Positions 54,544-64,000 of a stretch of DNA of 64,000 nucleotides are shown here, one piece after another. The stretch covers positions 16,923,001-16,987,000 of the forward strand of contig JALGPY010000003.1 of the NCBI GenBank assembly GCA_023055425.1, given 5' to 3'. Position 1 is the stretch's first letter; each line of letters starts with the position of its first letter. Source of the DNA: Linanthus parryae. Its lineage: Eukaryota > Streptophyta > Magnoliopsida > Ericales > Polemoniaceae. A program made the translations under genes and the position numbers. The notes under the pieces were generated by a model. That model was given only the letters and a program-made list of their open reading frames with translations. It made no database searches and was not told the DNA's origin.

Positions 54544-57500
54544 TGATAACTAATGTTTCTAGGTATCAAAATAGGTTGGCTCCTTCTTGTTTGGCCTTGG
54601 GTGTGCATTCATAAAGCTAGCTAGCCAATCCAAATAAAACATTATGATAAACATTGCATCAAAGTTTGCTAAAGGCTAGGAAGACAAAAGGGTCCTATGA
54701 CTCCTGCCCCATGGTGATCAAATCAATTGTATGATATACCTAGGCGAAGATTACATGTTTGTCCTGGACCATGCTCGATGTGGTAATGCACCATCACTGC
54801 AGCTAATACTGTAATATGCTTGTTCCGACTGTGATACTTAGTGTATGATTTATGCCCTCATGACTCACGCGTTGATATCTATCTAACAATACATCGGAAA
54901 AAAAATGGAACGTCAGCTAACCATTTCTTTTAGATTTAGTGTGGTTGTTGGAAACTTTGCTGGTAAGAAAGTCATTATTGATGCAAATATATTGTGTTCG
55001 CAGCTGATCATAAAGAGTAATAGTATAATGAAAGAGGAGGCAAGAGGGGGTAACTTTTGCTCATGAATGTTAGCAAAATTATGTGGCAAGATCGTTACAT
55101 AAAATGACCAACCATGTCTGGTAATTAGTATAAAAAAAAGTAAAGGGAAACAACGGTCAAAAAGAGGAAGAGCTGATAATAATTGTTTATTGTCACTTAA
55201 GCAACAAAGAAACTCTTTTCGGTTTTTGCAAATTGCAAATGATTTGTTACAGTTCTTTTGGTGTTGTGTAACTATTTTGATTTCCAGTTGCAACTTTATT
55301 GAAATCAAGTAATCATAAGAATTTGATAATTTTTGCATGGTCTTGTAGAGTGAATTTACGTAAACCTACATCAAATGTGAATAAATCATCAAATGTAAAT
55401 ACATTGCAATCGTTATACTACATATGTTTCTTCCATTTCTTTCTCAATCACTTTTTCTCACAATTCAGTGGGTTAATTTTATCCGGTGATTTGAATAGCA
55501 AAACGATATAAGAATTTGGTAATTTTTGCATGGTCTTGTAAACTAAACTTACATCGTTTTACTATCTAAATTACCAAGTCAAAGTGATCCAGTTACAGGT
55601 TGAAAAAGTCAAACAAGAAGAAACAAAAGAAACGGATGTAGTATATCTTCTAGGAAAGTTATGATAGTGAGTGCATGCTTGGTATCAGTATTAATCAGTT
55701 TTGTAAAATAATATTTTTGAGAAAAAGCTAATATTGGGACAAAAGAGAATATATAAAAGCAACTTAAGGCTAAATCAGAAAGAAGTTGATCAACACCTTA
55801 TATTATGTTTAGTCAGATCCAAAATGGTGCACTATTGTCAAATACCAATACGAATGAATTTGTGAAATTTTCGATTGAATTGAAAATTTTCACGTTTTCT
55901 AAATAGTCTTGGAACCATGACTCAAGTTATAAATATTTTATAAAACGGCATGGGAATGAAGTTTTGAAATGCCATGGGTCGGTGGGTACCGTACGTACGC
56001 ACTAGTTTCTCCCTTGGATACACAGCTGCATGTACTCACCCAAAAAGGAGAAAGACATGCTGCACTTGAGTGTCATAAAACAGCATGCTATTGAAACATC
56101 AAACATGCATGTAATAAAAGTGACACAAAGGAGTTACATTTTGATCATGCAAAATTGCTAGCTAGGTCGTTTCTTCTTCACGACTCATTCATGCATGGAC
56201 ATGATCATCCCTATTCATCAATAGTGCATCAACATATCCTCTTCAACTTTCTTTTCCTTCTTGTTGGCCCCCTTTGTATAAACTTAATTAAGATTTTAAG
56301 ATTTTAAGTTGTTAAAACGAGTGGTTGAAGTTAAAATAATACACTATTTCTCTTTACACTAATCACTCATTTCAATAATTTATAATTTTATAATCTTAAT
56401 TAAGCTCATATAACAGTGTCACTTTAGGTTTGGATAAGATGTAACGGAAAACTCTATTTAATTTTGAATTTTCTCCGATTTTACTTTATTTACACTCATT
56501 TGAGATTAAAATCTGTAAAAGTTTTTAACTGACTTCAGAATTTAATCTCAGTTGAGATAGTTAGCCGCACCTACGAATGATATAAATACTATTAAGCTGC
56601 AGATTATATATTCTCTTATTTTAGAAATCATTTTATGTATAGTTTCTAAAATGCCTTACCCTCTATGTTATTTATGAACTGTCCGTTTGTCCAATCGGAT
56701 AACTTCATAGACGTAACATAAGTTTATATAAAGATTTTTTTTTTTTATAAATTTGATAATAAAACTACAAGTGTGCCAAATACACTTAAAATTTAATCCT
56801 AACTTTTAGCGCATGTGAAACAAAATTTCATATTATAACTTCAGCTAGCTAGTTTATTCACTTCAGATTATTTTTATCATATAATAATATTAAAATATTT
56901 AGCTGAAACCAAACAGGCTCTTAAAGCATAAAGAAAGAAGCTAACTACTCAACCACTCTAACTTTGACTAAACTAAAAGCGTACAACTGTGAAATCCAAA
57001 CAGCTTGAACAATTGAGCGACTCGCCCAAACCGGCATGTCCTGGCCGAACTACCCAAATATAAGGAGAACAGGGATGAATTGTTGATTTCGGGTTCAAAA
57101 AATGTCAACCCGATATTGACTATGAGTTTTGAAATAGTTCGTTTAGTCCCAAACCTTCCTGCCCAACATGAAAAGAGAAGAATTTTTTTGGGTATACTAG
57201 TAGGTATAAAGTTCTAATAACATATAACTTACTAATTTGTGATCGCAAAACATTAGTATGTCTTATTAAAAAAAGACATTAACATGGTTTTCATATCGAT
57301 ATCTCAAATGCGAATCACCTCGATTTTTTTTGTCAAACTCGTGCTAGTCCTCGGAATGTCTCAGAATAAACATATTAGACGGTTTCAAAGAAATGTTCTA
57401 GCAGAAATTATTTAGAATATTATTTAAATAAGTAAGATTTTTAGGGTCATTTTTTATTCATCTTTGCTCATCGTTCTGTATTTATCAAATAAATTCCGCC

Positions 57501-58284
57501 CAACCTGAGGTGAATCGGGCTGACTCTAAATTATCGATCAGGTTTGTGTTTACCAATTACTTGACTAAGATTTGGTAGAGATTTTTTCAACTCGAGTTAG
57601 ATGAGTTGGGGTAACAATATACGTTTGACCCGCTCAAATCGTGCCGTAAACATCCCTACATGTAGTTGAGACCCACTGCCAAAACCGCAAAAACTTTGAG
57701 TTCTCAGATACTATTAAAATATACGTTTCTTTCAAACTTTTAGTGCATGTCAATTTTCATATTTGATTTGTGAAACTTCATTGGTCATTAGAGCATCTTT
57801 CACAGTGCACTAAATTTTATATCTGTTGGTAAAATTTGATATTTTCGGCCTCCCACAACAAATCATTAAATCATCAAAAATAAGGTGATTTTTTGTAAGC
57901 CTCCCACTGTTGTTGACCAAAAAAACACCAACTTATCAAATCCTATATTTTAGCGTAGCTTTTGTAAAATGGTGAAGTGCATGTCCCACAGTACACCCAA
58001 ATCATATCCTATATCACCAAGTTCTATTTTTACCATCAAAGTTGATGGCGAAAATAGAATTTGGTATATTCTACACTAAATTTTTTATTAGTGTTTAGGG
58101 CATGTTGTTACATCACTTTATATAATTAGAAATATAATGTCATATTTTACAAATAATTAGTGGTAAAAATTATTTTTAACGACTAATATAATTAATCTTA
58201 GTGATAGAAAATAAAATATGAACAAAAATGACTAGAAGAACAATGCATTAATAATAAACTCAGAAAAAAATAGATCACATCCGT
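54544..58284. other. Intergenic, no gene recognised
   Basis: AT-rich. A Stowaway-like dispersed segment may lie at about 55425-55640 (it ends GAAACGGATGTAGTATAT and shares motifs with 46165-46400). From about 57780 to 58284 the text is consistent with non-coding parts of a Harbinger element. No host gene seen. Confidence 0.45.
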
Positions 58285-58440
58285 ACACCAAAAAATGCCC
58301 AAGAACAATATTTCACACATAAACACGAAGTTTGTCGCAAGGACGTTAAGCGGGCATTTGGAGTTCTCCAAGCTCGATTTGCAATTGTTAGAGGAGCCAC
58401 TCAATTTCGAAGAAAAATGACATTCACGAGATCATTTTAG
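58285..58440 (+). pseudogene. PIF/Harbinger transposase fragment
   Basis: A short open frame includes HEVCRKDVKRAFGVLQARFA followed by IVRGATQF and ends at TAG 58438-58440. The RKDVxRAFGVLQARFAIVRG motif is characteristic of plant Harbinger DDE transposases near the third catalytic residue. Only about 50 residues remain, so this is a decayed copy, possibly cut by the sequence that follows. Confidence 0.8.
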
Positions 58441-59099
58441 CATGCGTTACCTTTTGGGTTTTGACGTAGGTAACGCAGCAGAATAACAAAATTTAATATT
58501 ACTCAAAGCCCACCAAGGATCACAGGAAGAGACATCATAACATGATAAGGGACATAGTAATTGTGTACCTTTTGGTTTGAGAGATCACACGAAGAATGAT
58601 GTCCTCGTCTCTACGGTTGATCCACGTCTAGAGGTGAGATCTATATTCTTCCTTCAACAAGTGTTAGCTTGAACCGGAGGAAGAGGGAAGAAGGAATCAC
58701 ACAACGAGGGACAAGGAGGGATTCAACCCTCCTTTGGCGCCGACGGGAAGGGCGGACGACCTAGGGGCGGTCGGCCTCTAGGCTTGTCTTGCTCTCTCTC
58801 TTTTGCTCTCTCCCACTCTCTTGTGTTATGTCTAATAACATTAACATTAAGTGGGAAGGAAGCTAGAGCCTCCTTTATATAGTCCAACAACTCCTTGTTA
58901 ACTACATAAAGGTTCTTCCTTGTTCTACATGAACTTGGATTAGTCCCTTACTTGCAAATTAGTCCTAATAAGTTTGCAAGGTGTTGCATAATGATCCTTC
59001 TTATTAATTAATCATATAATTAATCCCAAATCTATTTCTGCTCTATTTGACGTGTGACCCCATAGGTTTCTACTTAGTTGTAGTTACTTATTACTAACA
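58441..59099. other. Repeat-like spacer before the gypsy element
   Basis: This stretch has transposon-leader character (for example a GCATGCGTTACC start and TGTGACCCCATAGG near its end) but no coding capacity. It may be part of another LTR element or of the gypsy LTR itself; without the partner LTR this cannot be decided. Confidence 0.35.
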
Positions 59100-59741
59100 T
59101 GGAGCGGTGCCTTGTGTAGATAGTGCTTTCTGAGCTGACAGATCTTGGCCACGTGGCAACCATCCAGCACACCATATTGTGCTCCACACACACTGGATCA
59201 CCAGCCGCGCTGATCCATGTGGGGGCTGCGAGACAGAGCCCTCGCATACCACTGCACGGGACTTGTAGGGACTTAGTGGTTTGGAGGCTAGAGTAAGTCC
59301 TGTCGCGTGCGAGCCAAGCCCGCGCGCGACCTTTAGTAACTGCTTTTGAGAGATTTATGGCACGAGCTCCATAAACCCGGTCAATCCGGTCAAACCCGGT
59401 CAACCTCATAACGGTTCCGGTATTCGCGCATAACGTGCTGTAACGGTCCCTATATCGGCGGACGAACGTGCCGTTGCGGTTAAGCTAATTAAGCCGCCAC
59501 TAATGGGCGCATTAACCACACTGCAACGGCACATTCTCCATTATATATAGGACGTTAACCTTTCCATACAGAGGAGAACACACTAGCCATACGCGGAAGC
59601 TCTGCCAAACCTCTGTCTCTCTCTCAGACATTACTACTGCCTTACTCTCTCCCTACACACAACCCAACTCTTCCTGTGCTATCTCTGATCCTCTACTTAC
59701 GGTGTACACGGAGGTCTCCTCGCCGGAATCTCTTGTGCACA
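59100..59741 (+). repeat. 5' LTR of the gypsy element (left border uncertain)
   Basis: A TATA-like TTATATATA lies at 59541-59549, about 190 bp before the LTR end. The right border is placed at 59741, just before TTTTGGTGAACCCGACG. The left border is a guess at the TGG at 59100; the second LTR is not in the window. Confidence 0.5.
59541..59549 (+). promoter_or_regulatory. TATA box of the gypsy LTR
   Basis: TTATATATA stands in an otherwise GC-rich LTR, upstream of the gag leader, where the LTR promoter is expected. Confidence 0.55.
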
Positions 59742-59744
59742 TTT

Positions 59745-59761
59745 TGGTGAACCCGACGTGA
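59745..59761 (+). promoter_or_regulatory. Putative primer-binding site
   Basis: TGGTGAACCCGACGTGA follows the presumed LTR end. A TGG start is usual for complementarity to a tRNA 3' CCA. The tRNA was not identified. Confidence 0.55.
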
Positions 59762-59778
59762 ACTTACCAACAAAAGCA

Positions 59779-60376
59779 ACCATGTCTCAGGAGGATGATG
59801 TTAGCAACATATCGCCTTCCACCGACGCTGCCTCGGGAGAGGAGACCCGCCGTACTCCTACGACCCCCGGTGAGGCACCGACGCTAGAATCCTTGGACGC
59901 CACCATCCAAGGTCAGGCTAAAGCCCTCAAAGCTCAATCTGCGCAGCTAGAACGGATCATGGCTGTCTTGGGGACTCTTGCACCGAACCCTGCGCAAGCC
60001 ACCGCCGTCTCTCAGGGAGGAGGAACCTCTACCGCTCAAGGATTGGGAGTCAACCACACCTCCCAACCCTAATCTGCAGACTCCACCAGCAACTACGCAG
60101 CTACCCTCGATTCAAGGGTCGACAGCTCAAATGTTGCCCCTCACGGCTCACACCCCTCAGCCTCCGGCCTTGGTACCTAATTCGGCCTCGCAATATCCCT
60201 TACCTCCTCCAACGGCAATCTGGGGTAATGCGAACGCTCAATACGTCCCCAATCCTCCTACGGCATATGTGTCGCCTCCGCCTTCGGCGACCCCTCCGCC
60301 TGCTACCGAGGGAAACACCCCAGAGTGTATGACGTCTCTGCAGAAGCGTATAGACACCATTCTGGCTCACCAATGA
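59779..60376 (+). pseudogene. Gypsy gag N-terminal region, frameshifted
   Basis: A frame from ATG 59779 (MSQEDDVSNIS) runs to 60072 and includes an Ala/Gln-rich helix (LDATIQGQAKALKAQSAQLE). The continuation lies in another frame (59978-60376), a Pro/Thr/Gln-rich stretch that ends with LAHQ and an in-frame TGA (60374-60376) before the gag core. So one frameshift near 60040-60070 and one nonsense codon separate the N-terminus from the rest. Confidence 0.75.
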
Positions 60377-60439
60377 TTCGCGGATACCATCATCCCAAAG
60401 CTAGACAACGATCCACCCATCCCGCGGGAGATCTATCTC

Positions 60440-62392
60440 ATGCCTAACCCGGTTGGGTACAAGGCTCCTAAATGGGATAAGTTCGAGGATGTCAATGGAA
60501 ACGCTCATGAACATGTCATGCGTTTCATCGATGTCATGGGGCCGTATGGAGCCGATCCCAAACTGCTGATGCGAGAATTCCCGAAATCTTTGGGAAACGT
60601 GGCATACAAGTGGTACAGGACGTTGGAAGCTGGGTCCGTCAGGACTTGGGACGACATGGTCCAAAAGTTCTACACCAAGTTCTTCCAGATGGAAGAAAAG
60701 GTGACAATGATCCACCTCTCGCGGATGTATCAGAAGCGCGAGGAGGACGGGATAACTTTCATCAAGAAGTTCTGGGCGAAGTCCTTGGAATGCAAAGATC
60801 CGATGCTCGAAAGTCGGCTTGTAGAGATATGCCTGCAGTGCATGCGAGATGAATACAAGGGTATGCTCATCAACCTGCAAACGCCCACGTTTTCAAAACT
60901 AATCGAATGCACGAAGAACATCGAGCCTATAGTGGAGAGGCAGAAAAAGAAAAGCGCTCCGGAGCGATCCTCGAGCGGTACCACCTACAAGATCGGGAGG
61001 TTCAGTTACAAGAGGGGACGCGAAGCTGAAGTCAATACAGTTTCACCCCAGAAGCAGGCGAAGATTGTGAACTTCGACGCACCACCTCTTCCATGTTCGG
61101 TGGAAGAAGCAAGCGACCTCTCCTGGCAATGGCGCAAGGACGGTGTCCTACCGCCGCTCGAGAAGGCACCCTCCAAGGAGATGGTGAGAGACCCAAAGTG
61201 GTGCGAGTACCACGGCAAGGTCATGCATCCCACAGCCGACTGTAAGAAGCTCAGGATTGTATTCAGCCAAAAGATGAAGAATGGCGAGCTGATCGTCAGC
61301 GATCACAGGAAGGATGTGCGCAACAATCCACTTCCTGCCCATGCAGAGCAAGACTCGAAAGGCAAAGAGGTCGCCATGATCTCGATTGTGGATCTGGAAG
61401 AAGTCGCAGAGTATGGTCTACCCATCATTGTCGAAGTCCATGATGACGAGGACTACAGCGTAGACACGGAGGACGAACGTGCCGACCGGATGAAGGGGTC
61501 GCACGGCTTTAGCAGATTCTTCGACGAGATGAACTTCTCCGAGAAGTGCCGGACAGAAATGACGAAAGCAATCTTGAGGATAGCAGAGGACTACGAGGAG
61601 GATCTTGTAGTCTCCAATGGGAAGGTCGTCAGGGCGTCTCGCTCTACAGAAAAGATTATGACCTTTTCCGCCAGCGACAAAAAGAAAGATGCGAGCCATC
61701 AGAGGCCTCTGTATGTGACGGCCATCATCAATGGCGTCGAGTTCAAAAGAGCATTCGTCGATGGAGGAGCAGCGGTCAACGTCGTTTCTCTCCACACACT
61801 GAAACTAGCAGGGATCCCCGAGTACAAGATTGTCCGGCGTCCATCTCCGCTGATGATATTTGGAAGCGACTCCAGAATGACGATAGGATGGATCCTCCTG
61901 GGCGTCCAGATCGGCAAAATCAAGTGCTTAGCGAAGTTCTATGTCATAGATGCGAACACTACGTATCACATGATCATAGGTCGAGCCTGGATTCATCGTT
62001 TTGACGCGGTCCCTTCAACAGCTCACCAAGTCATGAAAGCTATCTGGAACGACAGAATAGTCGAGATACCGGCTTCAACGAATCCATTCAACATGGATGA
62101 AGCTCATCTCAGCGAGGCGGTGTGGTTCACCAAAATGGCGGACAAGCAAACATCGGGACCATTCAACCCTACTCCTTTACCCCTATGGGAGGATATCAAG
62201 GATCAGTCGCCTGCGGGAGTGATGGTGACAAGGGAGGATGCTAAGGAAAAGCCGCCCACGCGGGAAGAGGCGCCGCGAATCGCTTACCAACGAAAGAACG
62301 TGTATACTCTGAAGAGAATAGCAAAGCATGACCCCGAAGGCAAGGAGATAGAGAGTTTCTACGCCAACGGGAAGAAGTGCTATCGCATATGA
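60440..62392 (+). CDS. Gypsy gag core and aspartic protease (650 codons open)
   Basis: The gag core shows WDKFEDVNGNAHEHVMRFID, YKWYRTLEAGSVRTWDDMVQ and FYTKFF, the usual retrotransposon gag domain (about residues 1-170). A Cys/His segment WCEYHGKVMHPTADCKKLR (about 252-270) follows. The protease region begins near RPLYVTAIINGVEFKRAFVD and carries VDGGAAVN (about 441-448) as the likely catalytic Asp motif, then AKFYVIDANTTYHMIIGRAW. The frame ends at TGA 62390-62392, and pol continues in the same frame after it. Because upstream parts are broken (see 59779-60376), the ATG at 60440 may not be a natural start. Confidence 0.85.
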   Translation: MPNPVGYKAPKWDKFEDVNGNAHEHVMRFIDVMGPYGADPKLLMREFPKSLGNVAYKWYRTLEAGSVRTWDDMVQKFYTKFFQMEEKVTMIHLSRMYQKREEDGITFIKKFWAKSLECKDPMLESRLVEICLQCMRDEYKGMLINLQTPTFSKLIECTKNIEPIVERQKKKSAPERSSSGTTYKIGRFSYKRGREAEVNTVSPQKQAKIVNFDAPPLPCSVEEASDLSWQWRKDGVLPPLEKAPSKEMVRDPKWCEYHGKVMHPTADCKKLRIVFSQKMKNGELIVSDHRKDVRNNPLPAHAEQDSKGKEVAMISIVDLEEVAEYGLPIIVEVHDDEDYSVDTEDERADRMKGSHGFSRFFDEMNFSEKCRTEMTKAILRIAEDYEEDLVVSNGKVVRASRSTEKIMTFSASDKKKDASHQRPLYVTAIINGVEFKRAFVDGGAAVNVVSLHTLKLAGIPEYKIVRRPSPLMIFGSDSRMTIGWILLGVQIGKIKCLAKFYVIDANTTYHMIIGRAWIHRFDAVPSTAHQVMKAIWNDRIVEIPASTNPFNMDEAHLSEAVWFTKMADKQTSGPFNPTPLPLWEDIKDQSPAGVMVTREDAKEKPPTREEAPRIAYQRKNVYTLKRIAKHDPEGKEIESFYANGKKCYRI

Positions 62393-62404
62393 AGGTGCAC
62401 GGGG

Positions 62405-64000
62405 ATGTCCTCACGCGGGCATGGGGATATCCCTGGGCAAATCAACCAAATCGAGCAGATTGCGGTAACGGAAAAGCCAATGCAGAGCACTCCAGATGAG
62501 AAGCTCAAAGAAGCACCCGAATGCATGGAAGACAGACCCAGGCCACAGAAGCAAGAACTAAAGGAAGTGTTCCTAAGCCCGAATGAAGAAAAGAAGAGGC
62601 CAGTCTTTCTAAGTGCGGACCTCACGAGCGAAGAGGAGCAAGGACTACTGCAGCTCCTGACTGAGTACAAAGACGTGTTCGCATGGGAGTATGATGAGAT
62701 GCCCGGACTGGACACAAGCATCACCATGCACCGTTTAGACATCATCCCGGGGTCTAAGCCGGTAAAGCAGAGCACAAGAAGTTTCAGGCCAGAGCTTAAC
62801 GTGAAGATCAAACAGGAGATCGTCAAACTCCTGGAGGCCAGGTTCATAGAACCGGATCACCATCCTACATGGCTGGCCAATATTGTGCCAGTGGTAAAAA
62901 AGAATGGACAGCTTCGCATTTGCGTGGACTTCCGATATCTCAATCGCTTCTGCCCCAAGGACGATTTTCCGCTCCCCAACATCGATTTGCTCATCGATTC
63001 GACGACGGGTCATCGCATGTTCAGTTTCATGGACGGCTTCAGCGGGTATAATCAGATCAAGATGGACCCTGAACATGCACGGAAAACTGCATTCATCACC
63101 CCAGTGGGAGTGTTCAATTATTGGTCTCAAAAACGCAGGTGCAACCTACCAACGGGCCATGATGGCCCTATTCCACGACATGATGCACAAGGAAGTGGAG
63201 TTTTATGTAGACGACCTCGTGGTCAAATCCAAACAAGACGCAGATCACCTGGCGGATTTGCGAAAGGTGTTCAACAGATGCAGATGCTTTCAGCTGAAGA
63301 TGAACCCTATGAAATGCGCATTTGGGGTAACGTCAGGGAAATTCTTGGGATGTGTGGTACATCGTCAAGGAATCGAGCCTGACCCTGCGAAAGTTTCAGC
63401 CATCATCAGCATGACTCCGCCGCATGACCAGAATGCCTTGAAGACATTCTTGGGGAAGCTGTCATATCTGCGAAGATTCATCCCAGCGATTGCCAAGATT
63501 ACTTTCTGCTTCAGTAATCTTCTCAAAAAAGATGCCGCATACAATTGGAATCCAAGGCACGAAGCTGCGTTCGGGAAGCTAAAAGAACTGCTGACGTCTT
63601 CAAAAATAATGATCGCGCCTCAGTTGGGATCGCCGCTTTTGTTGTATCTGACGTCAACGAGGAAATCCATAGGAGCACTTTTGGCTCAGGAGTACGAGGG
63701 TCAAGAAAGGCCCATCTACTACATCTCTCGCATTGTGCAGCCCGCAGAATCAAGGTACACGGACATTGAGCGTCATTGCCTTGCCTTATTCTTCATAATA
63801 GAGAAGTTGAGACACTAATTTGCGTCGCACAAAGTGGTGGTGGTTACAAAAAGTGATCCCATACGATATCTGCTAACTCACACTACCCCTGGAGGAAGAT
63901 TAGCAAAATGGTATATGACCATTTCCCAGTTTGATATCACATGCGTTCGGCCGCGAGCGATCAAGACGCAGGCGGTAGCGGATTTGTTGGCGCAATTCCC
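62405..64000 (+). pseudogene. Gypsy pol: reverse transcriptase and RNase H, frameshifted
   Basis: The first half (62405 to about 63120) reads the RT N-terminus (VFLSADLTSEEEQGLLQLL, PTWLANIVPVVKK, FSFMDGFSGYNQIKMDPEHA). At about 63121-63132 the expected residues before GLKNAGATYQ are missing and the frame changes, consistent with a deletion of about 13 bp. The second half continues in another frame with the catalytic YVDD box (FYVDDLVVKS), FLGKLSYLRRFIP and RNase H motifs (YISRIVQPAESRYTDIE), then meets TAA at 63816-63818. A readable frame continues afterwards to the window edge. This copy cannot make a functional RT. Confidence 0.9.

Larger units (their letters stand above)
59100..64000 (+). 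mobile_element. Ty3/gypsy LTR retrotransposon, Tat-like, right part off the window
   Basis: It shows LTR-like DNA, a putative primer-binding site, gag, aspartic protease, reverse transcriptase and the start of RNase H in that order on the plus strand, which is the Ty3/gypsy order. Sequence motifs (PTWLANIVPVVKKNGQ, RYLNRFCPKDDFPLPNID, EFYVDDLVV) resemble the plant Tat/Ogre/Retand side of the family. The GC content is clearly higher than in the flanks. Several inactivating changes are present. Integrase and the 3' LTR lie beyond 64000. Confidence 0.9.

Overview
This window is nuclear DNA of a flowering plant, almost certainly a eudicot. It contains a spliced plastid triose-phosphate translocator gene, a plant DMP (DUF679) gene, a plant INTS7/EMB1895-type gene, AT-rich introns with GT-AG borders, and a dense set of plant transposon families (L1 and RTE LINEs, Ty3/gypsy, a short-LTR element, hAT, PIF/Harbinger, Mutator, Stowaway, Helitron). 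I cannot name the species. There is no sign of a CRISPR array, prophage or bacterial operon. || Layout. 1-4.1 kb: minus-strand L1 LINE whose ORF2 (endonuclease, reverse transcriptase, zf-RVT, start of RNase H) is open for all 1,280 codons up to the window edge. 4.1-8.9 kb: gene-poor, with a Harbinger MITE, a 295-bp Helitron and two unassigned coding-like patches. 8.9-9.4 kb: small conserved single-exon gene (minus). 10.4-20.0 kb: nine-exon minus-strand gene for a signal-peptide/coiled-coil/tail-anchored protein of 299 aa, with three DNA transposons in its introns. 20.1-27.8 kb: nested transposons in the spacer between that gene and a divergent neighbour: an outer Mutator-like element holds a minus-strand LTR element, which holds a plus-strand LINE and a Stowaway MITE. 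27.8-40.2 kb: Integrator subunit 7 gene (plus), seven coding exons, 1,137 aa. 41.9-45.9 kb: TPT gene (minus), twelve coding exons, 413 aa. 46.5-48.3 kb: Mutator-type element with about 100-bp TIRs and a 9-bp target duplication, possibly a Pack-MULE. 50.6-51.2 kb: DMP-family gene (minus). 51.3-58.4 kb: no gene seen; microsatellite, a 93-bp direct repeat pair and a Harbinger transposase remnant. About 59.1-64 kb: Ty3/gypsy (Tat-like) element running off the right edge and broken by stops and frameshifts. || The host genes serve unrelated functions: plastid triose-phosphate export, the Integrator complex, an endomembrane coiled-coil protein, and a DMP membrane protein. The main story is the transposon landscape: exact target duplications let insertions be dated relative to each other, and two essential-looking genes carry elements in their introns and shared upstream spacer. 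|| Splice structures were read by eye from frame continuity and GT/AG borders. Family names rest on remembered motifs and homologues; no database search was run.
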